Below, one piece after another: positions 1-8,239 of a stretch of DNA of 64,000 nucleotides. Positions within the stretch are counted from its first letter, which is position 1. Each line of letters opens with the position of its first letter. The notes below the pieces were generated by a model. The model ran no database searches. It saw only the letters and a program-made list of their open reading frames with translations, and was not told the DNA's origin. Origin of the DNA: Marinomonas sp. CT5 (GTDB lineage: Bacteria; Pseudomonadota; Gammaproteobacteria; Pseudomonadales; Marinomonadaceae); NCBI RefSeq assembly GCF_018336975.1, contig NZ_CP025572.1, positions 2,304,055 through 2,368,054 on the forward strand. The letters are read 5' to 3'. Position numbers and translations under genes: made by a program.

Positions 1-2
1 GT

Positions 3-68
3 GAGGTGAAAGAAATTAAACATGCTTTTAAGCGCGGCATTAAAGCTCAAAAAGGGCTGGAGTTTTAA
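3..68 (+). CDS. 3' end of an unidentified gene (partial)
   Basis: An open frame enters from the left edge and runs for 21 codons to a TAA at 66-68. The tail is basic (KRGIKAQKGLEF at the C-terminus). It is in the same orientation as the RidA-family gene about 107 bases downstream, so the two may be co-transcribed. Too little is visible to name a family, and a spurious open frame of this length cannot be excluded. Confidence 0.35.
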   Translation, partial: EVKEIKHAFKRGIKAQKGLEF

Positions 69-175
69 GGTCTTGTTGTTTTATATTGGTCCGCTAGCGA
101 TTTTAACGGAATCCTAAAGAGCACATTCTAATAATAAATTTATGTTTTTTAACTCTCAATAAAACAGGGGTTTTT

Positions 176-532
176 ATGGCTACTATTGAGCGCATGGAAG
201 TTGGTCAGCGCATGAGTCGTATCGTTAAGCACAATGAGACGGTCTACCTTTGCGGCCAAGTTGGTGCAGACGCAAATACGGACATTACTGAACAAACTCG
301 TACCATGTTAGATAAAGTGGACGTGCTATTGGATCAGGCAGGTACAGATAGATCCTACATATTATCCGCTACCATTTACCTTCGCGATATGAAGGACTTC
401 GCTGCAATGAACGCCGTTTGGGACTCTTGGATCCCAGAAGGGCATGCTCCTGCTAGAGCTTGTGTTGAAGCAAGACTGGCTAGACCTGAACTATTGGTCG
501 AAATATCGGTTGTTGCCGCTTTAAAATCTTAA
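176..532 (+). CDS. RidA/YjgF/YER057c/UK114 family protein
   Basis: This 118-residue protein has the length and fold pattern of the RidA (YjgF) superfamily. Members form trimers with ligand-binding clefts at the subunit interfaces, and true RidA enzymes hydrolyse reactive enamines and imines formed by PLP enzymes. Family features seen are the internal [10 protein letters not shown] segment (residues about 24-33), the [11 protein letters not shown] segment (about 65-75) and the C-terminal [13 protein letters not shown] stretch, which carries the arginine that binds carboxylates in RidA. The sequence resembles the YoaB-like subgroup more than classical RidA, so the exact substrate is not predictable. 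The ATG follows an A/G-rich stretch. It stands alone, with the CNBD gene convergent behind it. Confidence 0.85.
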   Translation: MATIERMEVGQRMSRIVKHNETVYLCGQVGADANTDITEQTRTMLDKVDVLLDQAGTDRSYILSATIYLRDMKDFAAMNAVWDSWIPEGHAPARACVEARLARPELLVEISVVAALKS

Positions 533-600
533 ATTCGTTGTAGACTGGAGCAGATGGTTTCAGTCTACTTTTTCAAATTCTGTTTTTCTTATTTGTAGAT

Positions 601-1095
601 TTAATCTTTACTAACTACATCATCGTTTTCTACTAAGGCATTACTCAACACTCTAATGGTTCTTGCCATATCTCGTGAAAGATTCATCAATAAAATACCA
701 AAATCGAATGGGTATTGGTCATGAAAATCGCTGAATAAGTGGCTGGATATCTCCAATAATAGACTGTCCTCAACAGCACACACGCTACCGACTCTTTTAT
801 GCAAAGCAATCATAGATACGAAGCCAATTGCTTCGCCAAAGCGTATCGTTCTAGTTTTTCTTTTCTTTTTGCCGTGTTGTTTGTAAAAGTCTAATACGCC
901 ATGTAATACAGCGTGAAAGCTTTCACCCTTGCAGCCATAAGAAAAAATTTCTTCGCCCTTGGCCACTTCATGAAGTTCGCCATGTTCCAATAAATATAGA
1001 ATGGACGCCTCTGATAAAGCACCAAAAATAGAGCCTTCCTTCAAGTGGGCTGGCGATATATCGTATGTTGATTCTTTTGCTAGGACGGTATTCAT
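601..1095 (-). CDS. Cyclic nucleotide-binding (CAP_ED) domain protein without HTH
   Basis: This 164-residue protein is essentially one cyclic-nucleotide-binding beta-roll. Residues about 30-130 have the CAP/CNBD pattern, with L-x-HGELHEVAKGEEIFSYG early and a FGEAIGFVSM segment in the phosphate-binding cassette position. Unlike CRP or FNR it ends soon after the long helix and has no DNA-binding domain, so it is probably a sensor or protein-interaction module. The chosen ATG (complement of 1093-1095) follows a GGAGG six bases upstream; a longer frame starting at 1131 lacks such a site. Neighbours point the other way, so it is probably monocistronic. The ligand cannot be told from the sequence. 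Confidence 0.7.
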   Translation of the reverse strand: MNTVLAKESTYDISPAHLKEGSIFGALSEASILYLLEHGELHEVAKGEEIFSYGCKGESFHAVLHGVLDFYKQHGKKKRKTRTIRFGEAIGFVSMIALHKRVGSVCAVEDSLLLEISSHLFSDFHDQYPFDFGILLMNLSRDMARTIRVLSNALVENDDVVSKD

Positions 1096-1394
1096 GGCAA
1101 CCTCCATCAAGTTGCTTCGTATTAACGTCATCGGCCAAAGTTTTATTTTCTGAATAGCTAGATGGCATATCTTAGTATTAGGCCTATTCCAACAAAAACA
1201 ACAGTATAGTTTTGTATTCTATTTATGTGTTTATGATGTTGTATGTTAAAGGAAGTTGGGCTTTTTTTGGTAATAATGGCTTTCACCCTTAAAGAGTAGA
1301 GCCAATTTGTGCGATAATGCCCGCATCTACCTTGCTCTGATGATTTAGTCTTCGAAGAGCGCAATTTTTACCTCATGAAAAACGGAAGAATACT

Positions 1395-2981
1395 TTGTTA
1401 ACGACGGCCAATATCACCATGCAATTTGGTGCAAAACCCCTTTTTGAAAATGTCTCTGTTAAATTCGGAGAAGGAAAGCGCTACGGTCTTATTGGCGCGA
1501 ATGGATGTGGTAAATCCACTTTCATGAAAATCCTTGGTGGTGATCTAGAGCCAAGTTCAGGCAATGTTTCAAAAGATCCAAATGAGCGTCTTGGTAAACT
1601 AAAGCAAGACCAATTCGCCTATGAGGAATACTCTGTTATTGATACCGTTATCATGGGGCACACAGAACTTTGGGCGATCAAGTCTGAAAAAGATGCCATC
1701 TATGCTAACCCAGAAATGACGGAAGAAGATGGCTTGCGAGCGGGTGATCTTGAAGCGGAATTTGCAGAAATGGATGGCTACACAGCCGATGCACGTGCCG
1801 GTGAGCTATTGCTGGGTGTAGGAATCCCTACTGAGCAGCATTACGGATTGATGAGTGAAGTTGCTCCAGGTTTAAAACTTCGAGTCTTGCTGGCTCAAGC
1901 GTTGTTTTCTGATCCAGATATCTTGTTACTAGACGAACCAACAAACAACTTGGACATCAACACGATTCGTTGGTTAGAGGGTGTTTTGGTTGAGCGTAAC
2001 TGCACTATGATCATCATTTCCCATGACCGTCACTTTCTAAACTCTGTTTGTACCAATATGGCCGATTTAGACTACGGTGAGTTACGCCTGTTCTCTGGTA
2101 ATTATGATGAATACATGACGGCGGCCACTCAAGCTCGTGAACGTTTGTTATCAGATAACGCTAAGAAAAAAGCGCAAATTAATGAGCTAAAATCTTTTGT
2201 TAGTCGCTTCTCTGCTAACGCGTCAAAATCCAAACAAGCCACTTCTCGTGCTAAGCAAATTGATAAGATTCAACTTGAAGAAGTTAAGCCTTCAAGCCGT
2301 CAGAACCCATTCATTCGCTTTGAGCAAGAAAAGAAACTACATCGTATGGCCGTTCAAATTGAAGACGTTGCTAAATCCTATGACGAAGAGATCTTTAGCG
2401 GTTTGAATATGATGGTAGAAGTGGGTGAGCGCATTGCGGTTATCGGTCCAAACGGTATTGGTAAAACAACTTTGCTTAAATGTTTGGTTGGCGATACCGA
2501 CTTAACGAAAGGCGAGGTTAAATGGTCTGAAAATGCAAATATTGGTTATTATGCTCAAGACCATGCACACGAATTCGAAAAAGATGTGGATCTGATCGAA
2601 TGGATGGGGCAATGGGGTCAGGAAGGTGACGACGAGCAGGTGATTCGAGGTACTTTGGGGCGTTTATTATTCTCGCAAAGTGACATCAAAAAGTCGGTCA
2701 AAGTACTGTCTGGTGGTGAGCAAGGTCGTATGCTGTTTGGTAAGTTAATGCTGCAAAAACCTAATGTTCTGGTTATGGATGAACCAACTAACCATATGGA
2801 TATGGAGTCCATCGAATCATTGAACTTGGCTCTTGAAAATTATCCGGGCACTTTGATTTTTGTCAGTCATGACCGTGAGTTTGTTTCGTCATTGGCGACT
2901 CGTATTGTCGAAGTGACGAGTGACGGTATTGTCGACTTCCACGGAACGTATGATGAATACTTAGCGAAAATCGAAGCGTAA
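1395..2981 (+). CDS. ybiT: ABC-F family ATPase YbiT
   Basis: This 528-residue soluble ATPase has two ABC domains and no membrane segment, as in ABC-F proteins that act on ribosomes. Walker A motifs lie at about residues 34-41 (GANGCGKS) and 351-358 (GPNGIGKT). Walker B/D-loop motifs are at about 177 ([11 protein letters not shown]) and 460 ([10 protein letters not shown]), and the second domain has an LSGGEQ signature. The first signature is the YbiT-type SEVAPG. The linker carries the [16 protein letters not shown] stretch typical of the family. Sequence and length (E. coli YbiT is about 530 residues) support the name. The start codon is TTG, preceded by GGAAGAA; the second codon onward aligns with other YbiT proteins. 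A strong hairpin terminator follows. Confidence 0.93.
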   Translation: MLTTANITMQFGAKPLFENVSVKFGEGKRYGLIGANGCGKSTFMKILGGDLEPSSGNVSKDPNERLGKLKQDQFAYEEYSVIDTVIMGHTELWAIKSEKDAIYANPEMTEEDGLRAGDLEAEFAEMDGYTADARAGELLLGVGIPTEQHYGLMSEVAPGLKLRVLLAQALFSDPDILLLDEPTNNLDINTIRWLEGVLVERNCTMIIISHDRHFLNSVCTNMADLDYGELRLFSGNYDEYMTAATQARERLLSDNAKKKAQINELKSFVSRFSANASKSKQATSRAKQIDKIQLEEVKPSSRQNPFIRFEQEKKLHRMAVQIEDVAKSYDEEIFSGLNMMVEVGERIAVIGPNGIGKTTLLKCLVGDTDLTKGEVKWSENANIGYYAQDHAHEFEKDVDLIEWMGQWGQEGDDEQVIRGTLGRLLFSQSDIKKSVKVLSGGEQGRMLFGKLMLQKPNVLVMDEPTNHMDMESIESLNLALENYPGTLIFVSHDREFVSSLATRIVEVTSDGIVDFHGTYDEYLAKIEA

Positions 2982-3009
2982 GTTAAGCTAACCGCCGTAT
3001 ATTTTTGCT

Positions 3010-3041
3010 AAAAAAAGAAGGCCATGAGCCTTCTTTTTTTA
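3010..3041. terminator. Bidirectional rho-independent terminator between ybiT and the MOSC gene
   Basis: The inverted repeat AAGAAGGC / GCCTTCTT has a short loop. An A-run precedes it and a T-run follows it, so it can serve both the plus-strand ybiT and the convergent minus-strand MOSC gene. Confidence 0.85.
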
Positions 3042-3059
3042 TGTCTGCTCATTAGCTAA

Positions 3060-3902
3060 TTAAGCTTTGCGTCGATCTGAATAGACCTCTGGTTCTTTAT
3101 ATTCTAAGACTTCAACTGAGTCATTTACATGGATGTTACCAGTGTTTAGCGCAATCATATTAATACCAAAGGTAACACCTTGATGCTCTAAGAGTCGAAA
3201 TTTTCCGAGCGTTTTTAGTGGTTCGCCTTTTCCGATACGTTCTGCTGTATTGGGGTCTAATGTCGTGAAAATGCATCGTACGCAAGGTTTAACATTTTCA
3301 AACTCCACTTCACCTATGCGAATGCGTTTCCAGCTGTCTTCTTCAAAAGGTACGTTGCCTTTAATGACTAAATTAGGGCGAAATTGCGCCATTTTAATTT
3401 CTTTCGGACAGGTTCTATTAAGCTCAAAAAGAGACGCTTCTGTGGTCAATAAAAAAGGGTAGCCATCGGCAAAAGCGACAGGCACTTCTGGGCGTCTGCT
3501 GGTATAACGCTCCGCGGTTTCTCCAAAGTAAACCAGTTTTAGTGGCTCACCTGCTACTTCGCTAAACCAAGTGTTAGCGTCTTTTTGTGCGAGTTGAGCA
3601 TTGACATAATCATCCCAAATCAAAACGTCAGCATGGTTAGGAGAGAAAGAGGCAGGGGAGATAGTCAGTGTCTTTGGCTGGTTTGGGTGAGAAAGTTGCC
3701 AACATTCTTCGTCAATACGCTTAGCTGAAACGAGTGTAAGACTAGGGTGCGTGCGTCCCGTAATGAATTCTCCATCGGGCTTTACAAGCATATAGCGTCT
3801 ATCGTTATAAAGTCCGGCTAATTCGACTTGGCTGGTGGCTAGAGGGATGCCCTGAATCGACTTAATTGGGTAGATAAAGAGATCACTTAGGGTATACGAC
3901 AT
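3060..3902 (-). CDS. MOSC domain-containing protein, YcbX-like, without ferredoxin domain
   Basis: This 280-residue protein has an N-terminal MOSC beta-barrel domain (residues 1-120, YPIKSIQGIPL near the start) followed by a MOSC domain with the conserved cysteine in a KPCVRC motif at about 205-210. These proteins bind molybdenum cofactor, and YcbX-type members reduce N-hydroxylated compounds using electrons from an iron-sulfur domain. E. coli YcbX (about 369 residues) has a C-terminal 2Fe-2S domain that is absent here, so a separate electron donor would be needed. The gene is convergent with ybiT and shares its terminator. The ATG follows an AAGGGAA-type ribosome site. Confidence 0.85.
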   Translation of the reverse strand: MSYTLSDLFIYPIKSIQGIPLATSQVELAGLYNDRRYMLVKPDGEFITGRTHPSLTLVSAKRIDEECWQLSHPNQPKTLTISPASFSPNHADVLIWDDYVNAQLAQKDANTWFSEVAGEPLKLVYFGETAERYTSRRPEVPVAFADGYPFLLTTEASLFELNRTCPKEIKMAQFRPNLVIKGNVPFEEDSWKRIRIGEVEFENVKPCVRCIFTTLDPNTAERIGKGEPLKTLGKFRLLEHQGVTFGINMIALNTGNIHVNDSVEVLEYKEPEVYSDRRKA

Positions 3903-3968
3903 AAAATTCCCTTTTAGAGCTTATATTAGTTGGACGGTATTATTACTGAGAGTAGAGCCGATTCCAAT

Positions 3969-4000
3969 AAAAAAGCCTCAGAAAGAGAATTTCTGAGGCT
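3969..4000 (-). terminator. Rho-independent terminator of the decarboxylase gene
   Basis: A perfect 11-bp stem, AGCCTCAGAAA / TTTCTGAGGCT with a 5-base loop, is followed on the minus strand by a run of six T. It lies just past the stop codon of the minus-strand decarboxylase gene. Confidence 0.88.
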
Positions 4001-4029
4001 TTCGCTTCAACCCTATTTTAGCGTGAGTC

Positions 4030-5196
4030 TTATAAGTAATAAGAAGCTAATGGAGGGAAGCCATTAAATTCAACCGCACTGTAGGTGGTTGTATAAGCAC
4101 CGGTAGAAAGCCAATACATACGATCACCAATGGCCAAGTTTAGTGGCAGACCGTATTTGTAGTTTTCATACATAATATCGGCACTATCACAAGTTGGACC
4201 GGCAATAATAACCTCTTCTAATTCTCCGCCCTTATCGACATGAATTGGGTATTTGATGGATTCATCAAGCGTTTCAATCAGGCCAGAAAATTTGCCAACG
4301 TCAGTAAATACCCATCGGTTTAATGCCGTGTGTGATTTACGAGAAATCAAAACTACTTCACTTACTAGAACGCCGGCGTTTGAGATCAAAGAGCGACCAG
4401 GTTCTAGAATGATACGTGGCAATTCTGCACCAAAGTCTTCTTCTAAGAAACGGGTAATCTCTTCTGCATACGTTGCTAAGTCATTTGTACGGGCAATATA
4501 GTTGGCCGGGAATCCTCCGCCCATATTGATCATTTCTAAAACAATGCCATCTTCTTCTTTAAGGCGTTCGAAAATAACTTTAACACTCGCTATCGCCGCA
4601 TCCCATGCACCGATGTCTCGCTGCTGGGAGCCAACATGGAAAGAAATACCATATGGTACTAGGCCAAGTTCTTTTGCTAATACAAGTAGATCCATAGCCA
4701 TGTCAGGACGACAGCCAAATTTACGAGAAAGAGGCCAGTCTGCTGTTACCGTCCCTTCCGTCAATATTCGTACATAAACCCGTGACCCCGGAGCGGCTTT
4801 TGCAATGTTGCGCAAATCGGCTTCAGAGTCAGTGGCAAACATGCGAACGCCTTTTTCATAAAAGTAGCGAACGTCTTTTGCTTTCTTGATGGTATTGCCG
4901 TAGCTCACTCTTTCTGGAGAAACACCGCCAATGGCAAAAAGTTTGTCTAGCTCATAGCGTGATGCCACATCAAAATTAGACCCACGATCACGAAGCAAAG
5001 TCAGAATCTCTGGTGCTGGATTGGCTTTTATCGCATAAAAAATATCCGCAATAGGAAAGCCCTTTGTTAGCTCGCTATAAGCTTCATCAATGATTTCAGT
5101 ATCAATGACAACGAAAGGGGTTTCTTTGGTCTCTGCAAACGCTTTAAAGCGTGCAAAACGTTCAGGCGTGTAAAAAGAATTGACGTCAATAGTCAT
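4030..5196 (-). CDS. Type III (fold) PLP-dependent ornithine/lysine decarboxylase
   Basis: This 388-residue enzyme of the alanine-racemase-fold (group IV) decarboxylases converts ornithine to putrescine and/or lysine to cadaverine. Lys57 in AIKAN is the PLP Schiff-base residue. HVGS (187-190), GGGFP (226-230) and EPGRS (265-269) bind PLP phosphate, and Cys336 in CDSAD is the catalytic cysteine from the partner subunit. Length and motifs match the bacterial bifunctional ornithine/lysine decarboxylases related to eukaryotic ODC, not the large SpeC/CadA type. Substrate preference cannot be read reliably. The gene has its own sigma-70-like promoter and an unusually long 5' leader of about 160 nt. 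The SD is AAGGAG. Confidence 0.9.
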   Translation of the reverse strand: MTIDVNSFYTPERFARFKAFAETKETPFVVIDTEIIDEAYSELTKGFPIADIFYAIKANPAPEILTLLRDRGSNFDVASRYELDKLFAIGGVSPERVSYGNTIKKAKDVRYFYEKGVRMFATDSEADLRNIAKAAPGSRVYVRILTEGTVTADWPLSRKFGCRPDMAMDLLVLAKELGLVPYGISFHVGSQQRDIGAWDAAIASVKVIFERLKEEDGIVLEMINMGGGFPANYIARTNDLATYAEEITRFLEEDFGAELPRIILEPGRSLISNAGVLVSEVVLISRKSHTALNRWVFTDVGKFSGLIETLDESIKYPIHVDKGGELEEVIIAGPTCDSADIMYENYKYGLPLNLAIGDRMYWLSTGAYTTTYSAVEFNGFPPLASYYL

Positions 5197-5355
5197 GGGC
5201 GCGAAGCTCCTTAATTATGCAAAACATAAACCGATTAAAATAGTAAACGTCTTTACCTTTTCCCGTCCTACTTATGGCTGTTACTTATCCGGCCTTAGGC
5301 CTTAAGCGACTAGCGCAGCAGTTGAAGCGGTGCGGATTATGTTCAGCAATGACGC
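5197..5355 (-). promoter_or_regulatory. Long 5' leader of the decarboxylase mRNA, possible cis-regulatory RNA
   Basis: About 160 nt separate the predicted transcription start (near 5355) from the decarboxylase ATG. The segment holds a tandem GGCCTTA repeat (5291-5304 on the plus strand), which also folds as GGCC-TTA-GGCC. It also holds two copies of TACTTAT (5269-5275 and 5282-5288) and a short upstream reading frame of 13 codons whose TGA overlaps the decarboxylase start. Polyamine decarboxylase genes in other bacteria have regulatory leaders (speF motif, speFL), which makes a sensor plausible. That it regulates anything here is inference. Confidence 0.4.
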
Positions 5356-5361
5356 GGGCGA

Positions 5362-5390
5362 AATTTAAGGCTCAATGAACTACAGGTCAA
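5362..5390 (-). promoter_or_regulatory. Sigma-70-type promoter of the decarboxylase gene
   Basis: On the minus strand a TTGACC -35 element (5385-5390) and a TAAATT -10 element (5362-5367) are separated by 17 bases. A GC-rich discriminator (CGCCCGCG) follows, as in growth-rate or stringently controlled promoters. Confidence 0.6.
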
Positions 5391-5410
5391 GTATTTTTTT
5401 ACTATTTTAA

Positions 5411-5440
5411 AACAAAAAAAAGAGACTATAAAAGTCTCCT
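5411..5440 (-). terminator. Rho-independent terminator of the YeeE/YedE pair
   Basis: A GAGACT / AGTCTC stem (5422-5427 with 5433-5438) is followed on the minus strand by eight T. It lies 25 bases past the stop of the last gene of the pair. Confidence 0.75.
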
Positions 5441-5462
5441 TTTTATGAGGTCTATTGCTCAA

Positions 5463-5882
5463 CTAATTTTGCGTCAGGCGTGTCTGAATATGATGAATTC
5501 CACTACCAATAATTAACGCACCAACGAAGTAAAAACCTTCACTTGGATTATTCACCAGAGCCGTTAATCCTGGGCCTGGGCAATAGCCGCTAATCCCCCA
5601 ACCAATGCCAAAAAGCACCGATCCAATGATAAGTTTGGAATCAATATGGCGAATGGTAGGAACTTGCCATTTACTTGCTATAAGCGGCTTTAAGCTTCTT
5701 TTCTTAATGGCATAACCCACCATACCCACTGCAATGGCTGAAGCCATGACAATGATTAAAGATGGGTTCCAATTGCCGAAAATATCTAAAAAACCAATAA
5801 CAACAGCTGGATTTGTCATCTCAGAGAAGGCTAAGCCTAAGCCAAATAATAATCCTGCAGCGAGTGTAATAATTGCGTACAT
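5463..5882 (-). CDS. YeeE/YedE-family membrane protein, second half (DUF6691 type)
   Basis: This 139-residue hydrophobic protein has about four transmembrane segments. It carries the YeeE/YedE half-transporter pattern with a cysteine in GISGYCPGPGL (residues about 98-108). Paired short YeeE/YedE genes encode the two halves of a thiosulfate/sulfur uptake channel that appears as one long polypeptide in E. coli YeeE (TsuA). It lies 12 bases downstream of the partner half and is surely co-transcribed. In other bacteria such pairs sit with ArsR-type sulfide sensors (BigR/SqrR) and persulfide enzymes; neither is adjacent here. The ATG is preceded by AGGGAAA. Confidence 0.82.
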   Translation of the reverse strand: MYAIITLAAGLLFGLGLAFSEMTNPAVVIGFLDIFGNWNPSLIIVMASAIAVGMVGYAIKKRSLKPLIASKWQVPTIRHIDSKLIIGSVLFGIGWGISGYCPGPGLTALVNNPSEGFYFVGALIIGSGIHHIQTRLTQN

Positions 5883-5894
5883 ATATATTTCCCT

Positions 5895-6293
5895 CTAATT
5901 AACAACGGCAACAGTAGCAATGGCCGCTACCATAAAGATTATCGTGGCAGTAATGGAACGAGGAGAGAGTCGAGATATACCACAGACCCCATGGCCACTT
6001 GTGCAGCCACCACCTAGTCTTGTTCCGTAACCAACTAATAATCCAGAGAGGATTAAAAGAAGTGGGCTTCGTGTTTCCGGAAATGCTACGGTTTGTTCGG
6101 TTAAGGTACCGTAAGCACTGCCGCCAATAATTAGTCCTGCAATAAATAAAAACGGTAGTAAGCGTTCTTTGTTAAAGAGTAATTGCGATAAAATACCGCT
6201 AATTCCAATCACTTTACCTAGACTAAGTAAGTAGAACGTAGCAGTAAGTCCGATTAACAACCCGCCTACTAAGGGGTTAAAAATAGTTTCCAT
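5895..6293 (-). CDS. YeeE/YedE-family sulfur transporter half, first gene
   Basis: This 132-residue integral membrane protein has about four hydrophobic helices. It ends in the diagnostic GGGCTSGHGVCG-SRLS motif, whose cysteines are the sulfur-relay residues in this family. The chosen ATG (6291-6293) follows an AGGA ribosome site; the frame could start five codons earlier at 6308, where that site would be inside the gene. It forms a two-gene operon with the downstream half. An AT-rich region with overlapping inverted repeats lies just upstream. Uptake of thiosulfate or another inorganic sulfur species is the likely role, inferred from the family. Confidence 0.85.
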   Translation of the reverse strand: METIFNPLVGGLLIGLTATFYLLSLGKVIGISGILSQLLFNKERLLPFLFIAGLIIGGSAYGTLTEQTVAFPETRSPLLLILSGLLVGYGTRLGGGCTSGHGVCGISRLSPRSITATIIFMVAAIATVAVVN

Positions 6294-6324
6294 ATTGGGA
6301 GTCCTCATAGTGTATATAAAGCTA

Positions 6325-6355
6325 TTCTAATATAAGTTAATTAGAAATATCTAAT
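6325..6355. promoter_or_regulatory. Overlapping inverted repeats, candidate ArsR-family (BigR/SqrR-like) operator
   Basis: Two palindromes share a central half-site: TTCTAAT (6325-6331) with ATTAGAA (6340-6346), and ATTAGA (6340-6345) with TCTAAT (6350-6355). They sit 32 bases upstream of the YeeE start. AT-rich ATTAGA-type palindromes are the kind of site bound by winged-helix ArsR proteins that control YeeE/YedE operons elsewhere. The regulator itself is not in this window. Confidence 0.45.
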
Positions 6356-6506
6356 ATAATTATCTAGTTTCTTAATTTTGATGGTTTTAAATGATTGTTT
6401 GTTTTGTAAAATCATAGATCTAAGGTGACTTACACACTTTTTACCCTAGATATAGCAGAAATAAAAATACCTTCACTGTATTCTGTAACTTATGAAGGAG
6501 ATTGTA

Positions 6507-6986
6507 ATGAATGAATTGTGGTTGGGAGCCAATGCTGATCAAGCTGAATATATCTTTGTGCTGCCAAATAAACCGATATTGCCCAGTAATTATGATAGTG
6601 CATTTTTAAAGCAGCCTAATGTGTTTAGTTTAGTCGAGTTGAATGGCAACCACTGGCGTAAAATATTGACTATTATGGCAAAATTGACAGTGCCTAATTA
6701 CCCTTCTTGGAAGGCGTTTCGTGATGCCGATTTATTTAAGAGTGTTGGTGTCGTCTTTTCAGAAGAGCAAATTAAAGAGTATTCAGGTGTTGTTTTTATT
6801 GTTGGCAATAGATTTCGTGATGTTTGTCCAGTATTTAGCTCAGCTAAAGTTGTAGGGGAGAAGCATGTTGCCCATGCATGTTTACCTTTCATTTGGTGCC
6901 CCTACCTCGATTATCGACAATTTCCTAATGTTTTAATTGAAGCTCTACGTGAGCATATTTTGGAGAAAGAATGTTTAAAGCTTTAA
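6507..6986 (+). CDS. Protein of unknown function, upstream of and overlapping a TerB-like gene
   Basis: I do not recognise this 159-residue protein with certainty; it resembles small cytoplasmic DUF proteins conserved among marine gammaproteobacteria. It has no signal peptide or membrane segment. Visible features are several aromatic clusters (NHWRKIL about 47-53, YPSW about 65-68), an IVGNRFRDVCP segment and a C-terminal PFIWCPYLDYRQFPN stretch rich in aromatics and prolines. The chosen ATG follows GGAGA; an upstream in-frame ATG at 6492 overlaps that site and is less likely. The last 16 bases overlap the TerB-like gene, implying translational coupling and perhaps a shared role. Confidence 0.7.
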   Translation: MNELWLGANADQAEYIFVLPNKPILPSNYDSAFLKQPNVFSLVELNGNHWRKILTIMAKLTVPNYPSWKAFRDADLFKSVGVVFSEEQIKEYSGVVFIVGNRFRDVCPVFSSAKVVGEKHVAHACLPFIWCPYLDYRQFPNVLIEALREHILEKECLKL

Positions 6987-7423
6987 AAAATCTCTTTACT
7001 TTGCCTGTTGAGCAAGGGGAACAGATATCATATCAAAAAGCCGTAGCATCACTATTGATGGAGGTTATGTTGGCCGACTACCAAGTGGATGCGAAAGAAG
7101 AGTATGAGGTGAAAAGCTTTCTCCGTGAAGTTAGTGAGTTGGGAGATGATGTTGATATTATTTATGAAGAAGCACGTTCCGGTGTAGAAGATGCCAACGA
7201 TCTATATCAATTTACTAAAGTCATTAACGACACGGCATCGTTAGAACAAAAAATGTTGTTATTAAAGGCGTTGTGGCGAGTGGCCTTTTCTGATGGTGAT
7301 GTTGATTCACACGAGGAGCATCGCATTAGACGAATTAGTGAGCTTCTTTTTATGCCACATTCTGAGTTTATTCAGGCTAAATTATTTGTACAAGAAGAGA
7401 TTAAATCTGAGAAGTCTCAATAA
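6971..7423 (+). CDS. TerB-like (tellurite-resistance/DjlA-type) domain protein
   Basis: This 150-residue, mostly helical acidic protein matches the TerB superfamily. It has a repeated pattern of a hydrophobic helix followed by an acidic turn: LMEVMLADYQVDAKEE (about 28-43) and ALWRVAFSDGDVDSHEE (about 98-114). The two acidic turns correspond to the metal-binding carboxylates of TerB. Proteins of this class occur alone in many gammaproteobacteria and do not by themselves imply tellurite resistance. Translation begins inside the preceding gene after a GGAGAAAG site, so the two are coupled. A strong bidirectional terminator follows. Confidence 0.82.
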   Translation: MFKALKNLFTLPVEQGEQISYQKAVASLLMEVMLADYQVDAKEEYEVKSFLREVSELGDDVDIIYEEARSGVEDANDLYQFTKVINDTASLEQKMLLLKALWRVAFSDGDVDSHEEHRIRRISELLFMPHSEFIQAKLFVQEEIKSEKSQ

Positions 7424-7451
7424 AAAAACGCGGCAAGAGCCGCGTTTTTTT
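7422..7451. terminator. Bidirectional terminator between the TerB-like gene and sodB
   Basis: The stem CGCGGC / GCCGCG (7429-7434 with 7439-7444) is flanked by a run of A on the left and T on the right, so it can terminate the plus-strand TerB operon and the convergent sodB. Confidence 0.88.
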
Positions 7452-7495
7452 ATGACTGGTCTTTTTTGCTGCTCTAAACCAATAGAGCAGTAAAA

Positions 7496-8080
7496 TTATG
7501 CTGCAAAATTAGCCGCTGCGAACTCCCAGTTTGCAAGAGCCCAGAAACCTTTAAGGTAATCTGGACGTACATTGCGGTAATCAATGTAGTAAGCATGTTC
7601 CCATAGATCCACAGTGATGATAGCTGTTTGGCCATCAGTCATTGGAGTACCAGCGTTGCTTGTATTCACGATATCTAGAGAACCATCAGCATTTTTTACT
7701 AGCCAAGTCCAGCTAGAGCCGAAGTTGTTTACTGCTTTGTCGTTAAATGCTTCTTGGAATTCAGCGAAAGAACCCCATTTTGCGTTAATTGCATCAGCAA
7801 GTGCGCCAGTAGGCTCGCCACCGCCGTTAGGGCTTAGGCTGTTCCAGAAGAAAGTGTGGTTCCAGATTTGAGCAGCATTGTTAAATACGCCACCAGCTGG
7901 AGCAGAAGTAATGATCTCTTCTAAAGATTTGTTCTCGTATTCAGTACCAGGAACAAGACCATTTAATTTAGTTACATAGGTGTTGTGGTGCTTGCCGTAA
8001 TGGTACTCAAGAGTCTCAACAGACATGTGAGGCTCAAGTGCGTCTTTAGCGTAAGGAAGAGCGGGTAATTCAAAAGCCAT
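7496..8080 (-). CDS. sodB: Superoxide dismutase [Fe]
   Basis: This 194-residue enzyme dismutates superoxide to peroxide and oxygen in the cytoplasm. The four metal ligands are in place: His27 (LEYHYGKHH), His75 (NHTFFW), Asp158 and His162 ([14 protein letters not shown]). Gln71 in AAQIWNH is at the position that marks iron-type rather than manganese-type enzymes. Length equals that of E. coli SodB. A GGAGAAA-type ribosome site precedes the ATG. It is monocistronic, convergent with the TerB operon and divergent from the coiled-coil membrane protein gene at 8240. Confidence 0.96.
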   Translation of the reverse strand: MAFELPALPYAKDALEPHMSVETLEYHYGKHHNTYVTKLNGLVPGTEYENKSLEEIITSAPAGGVFNNAAQIWNHTFFWNSLSPNGGGEPTGALADAINAKWGSFAEFQEAFNDKAVNNFGSSWTWLVKNADGSLDIVNTSNAGTPMTDGQTAIITVDLWEHAYYIDYRNVRPDYLKGFWALANWEFAAANFAA

Positions 8081-8239
8081 TTCTTTTCTCCTTGCTTTGT
8101 ATTAACGAAAAATGCTTGTTATCAAGCAGTTAATGGTGCTTATATAGTAGCACTGAACAACCTAAGATAATATTATTTAGGTGTGTTCACTAATGATTTT
8201 CCATAATTTTTATAAATAGCGACTATATTAAGATTATCC

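Noticed and set aside
968..1364. Minus-strand frames upstream of ybiT
   Set aside because: One overlaps the CNBD gene in another frame and the other has no ribosome site or recognisable domain. I see only AT-rich intergenic sequence in 1096-1394 that presumably holds the two divergent promoters.
6971..7423. Tellurite-resistance operon
   Set aside because: Only one TerB-like gene is present; terA, terC, terD and terZ partners are absent.
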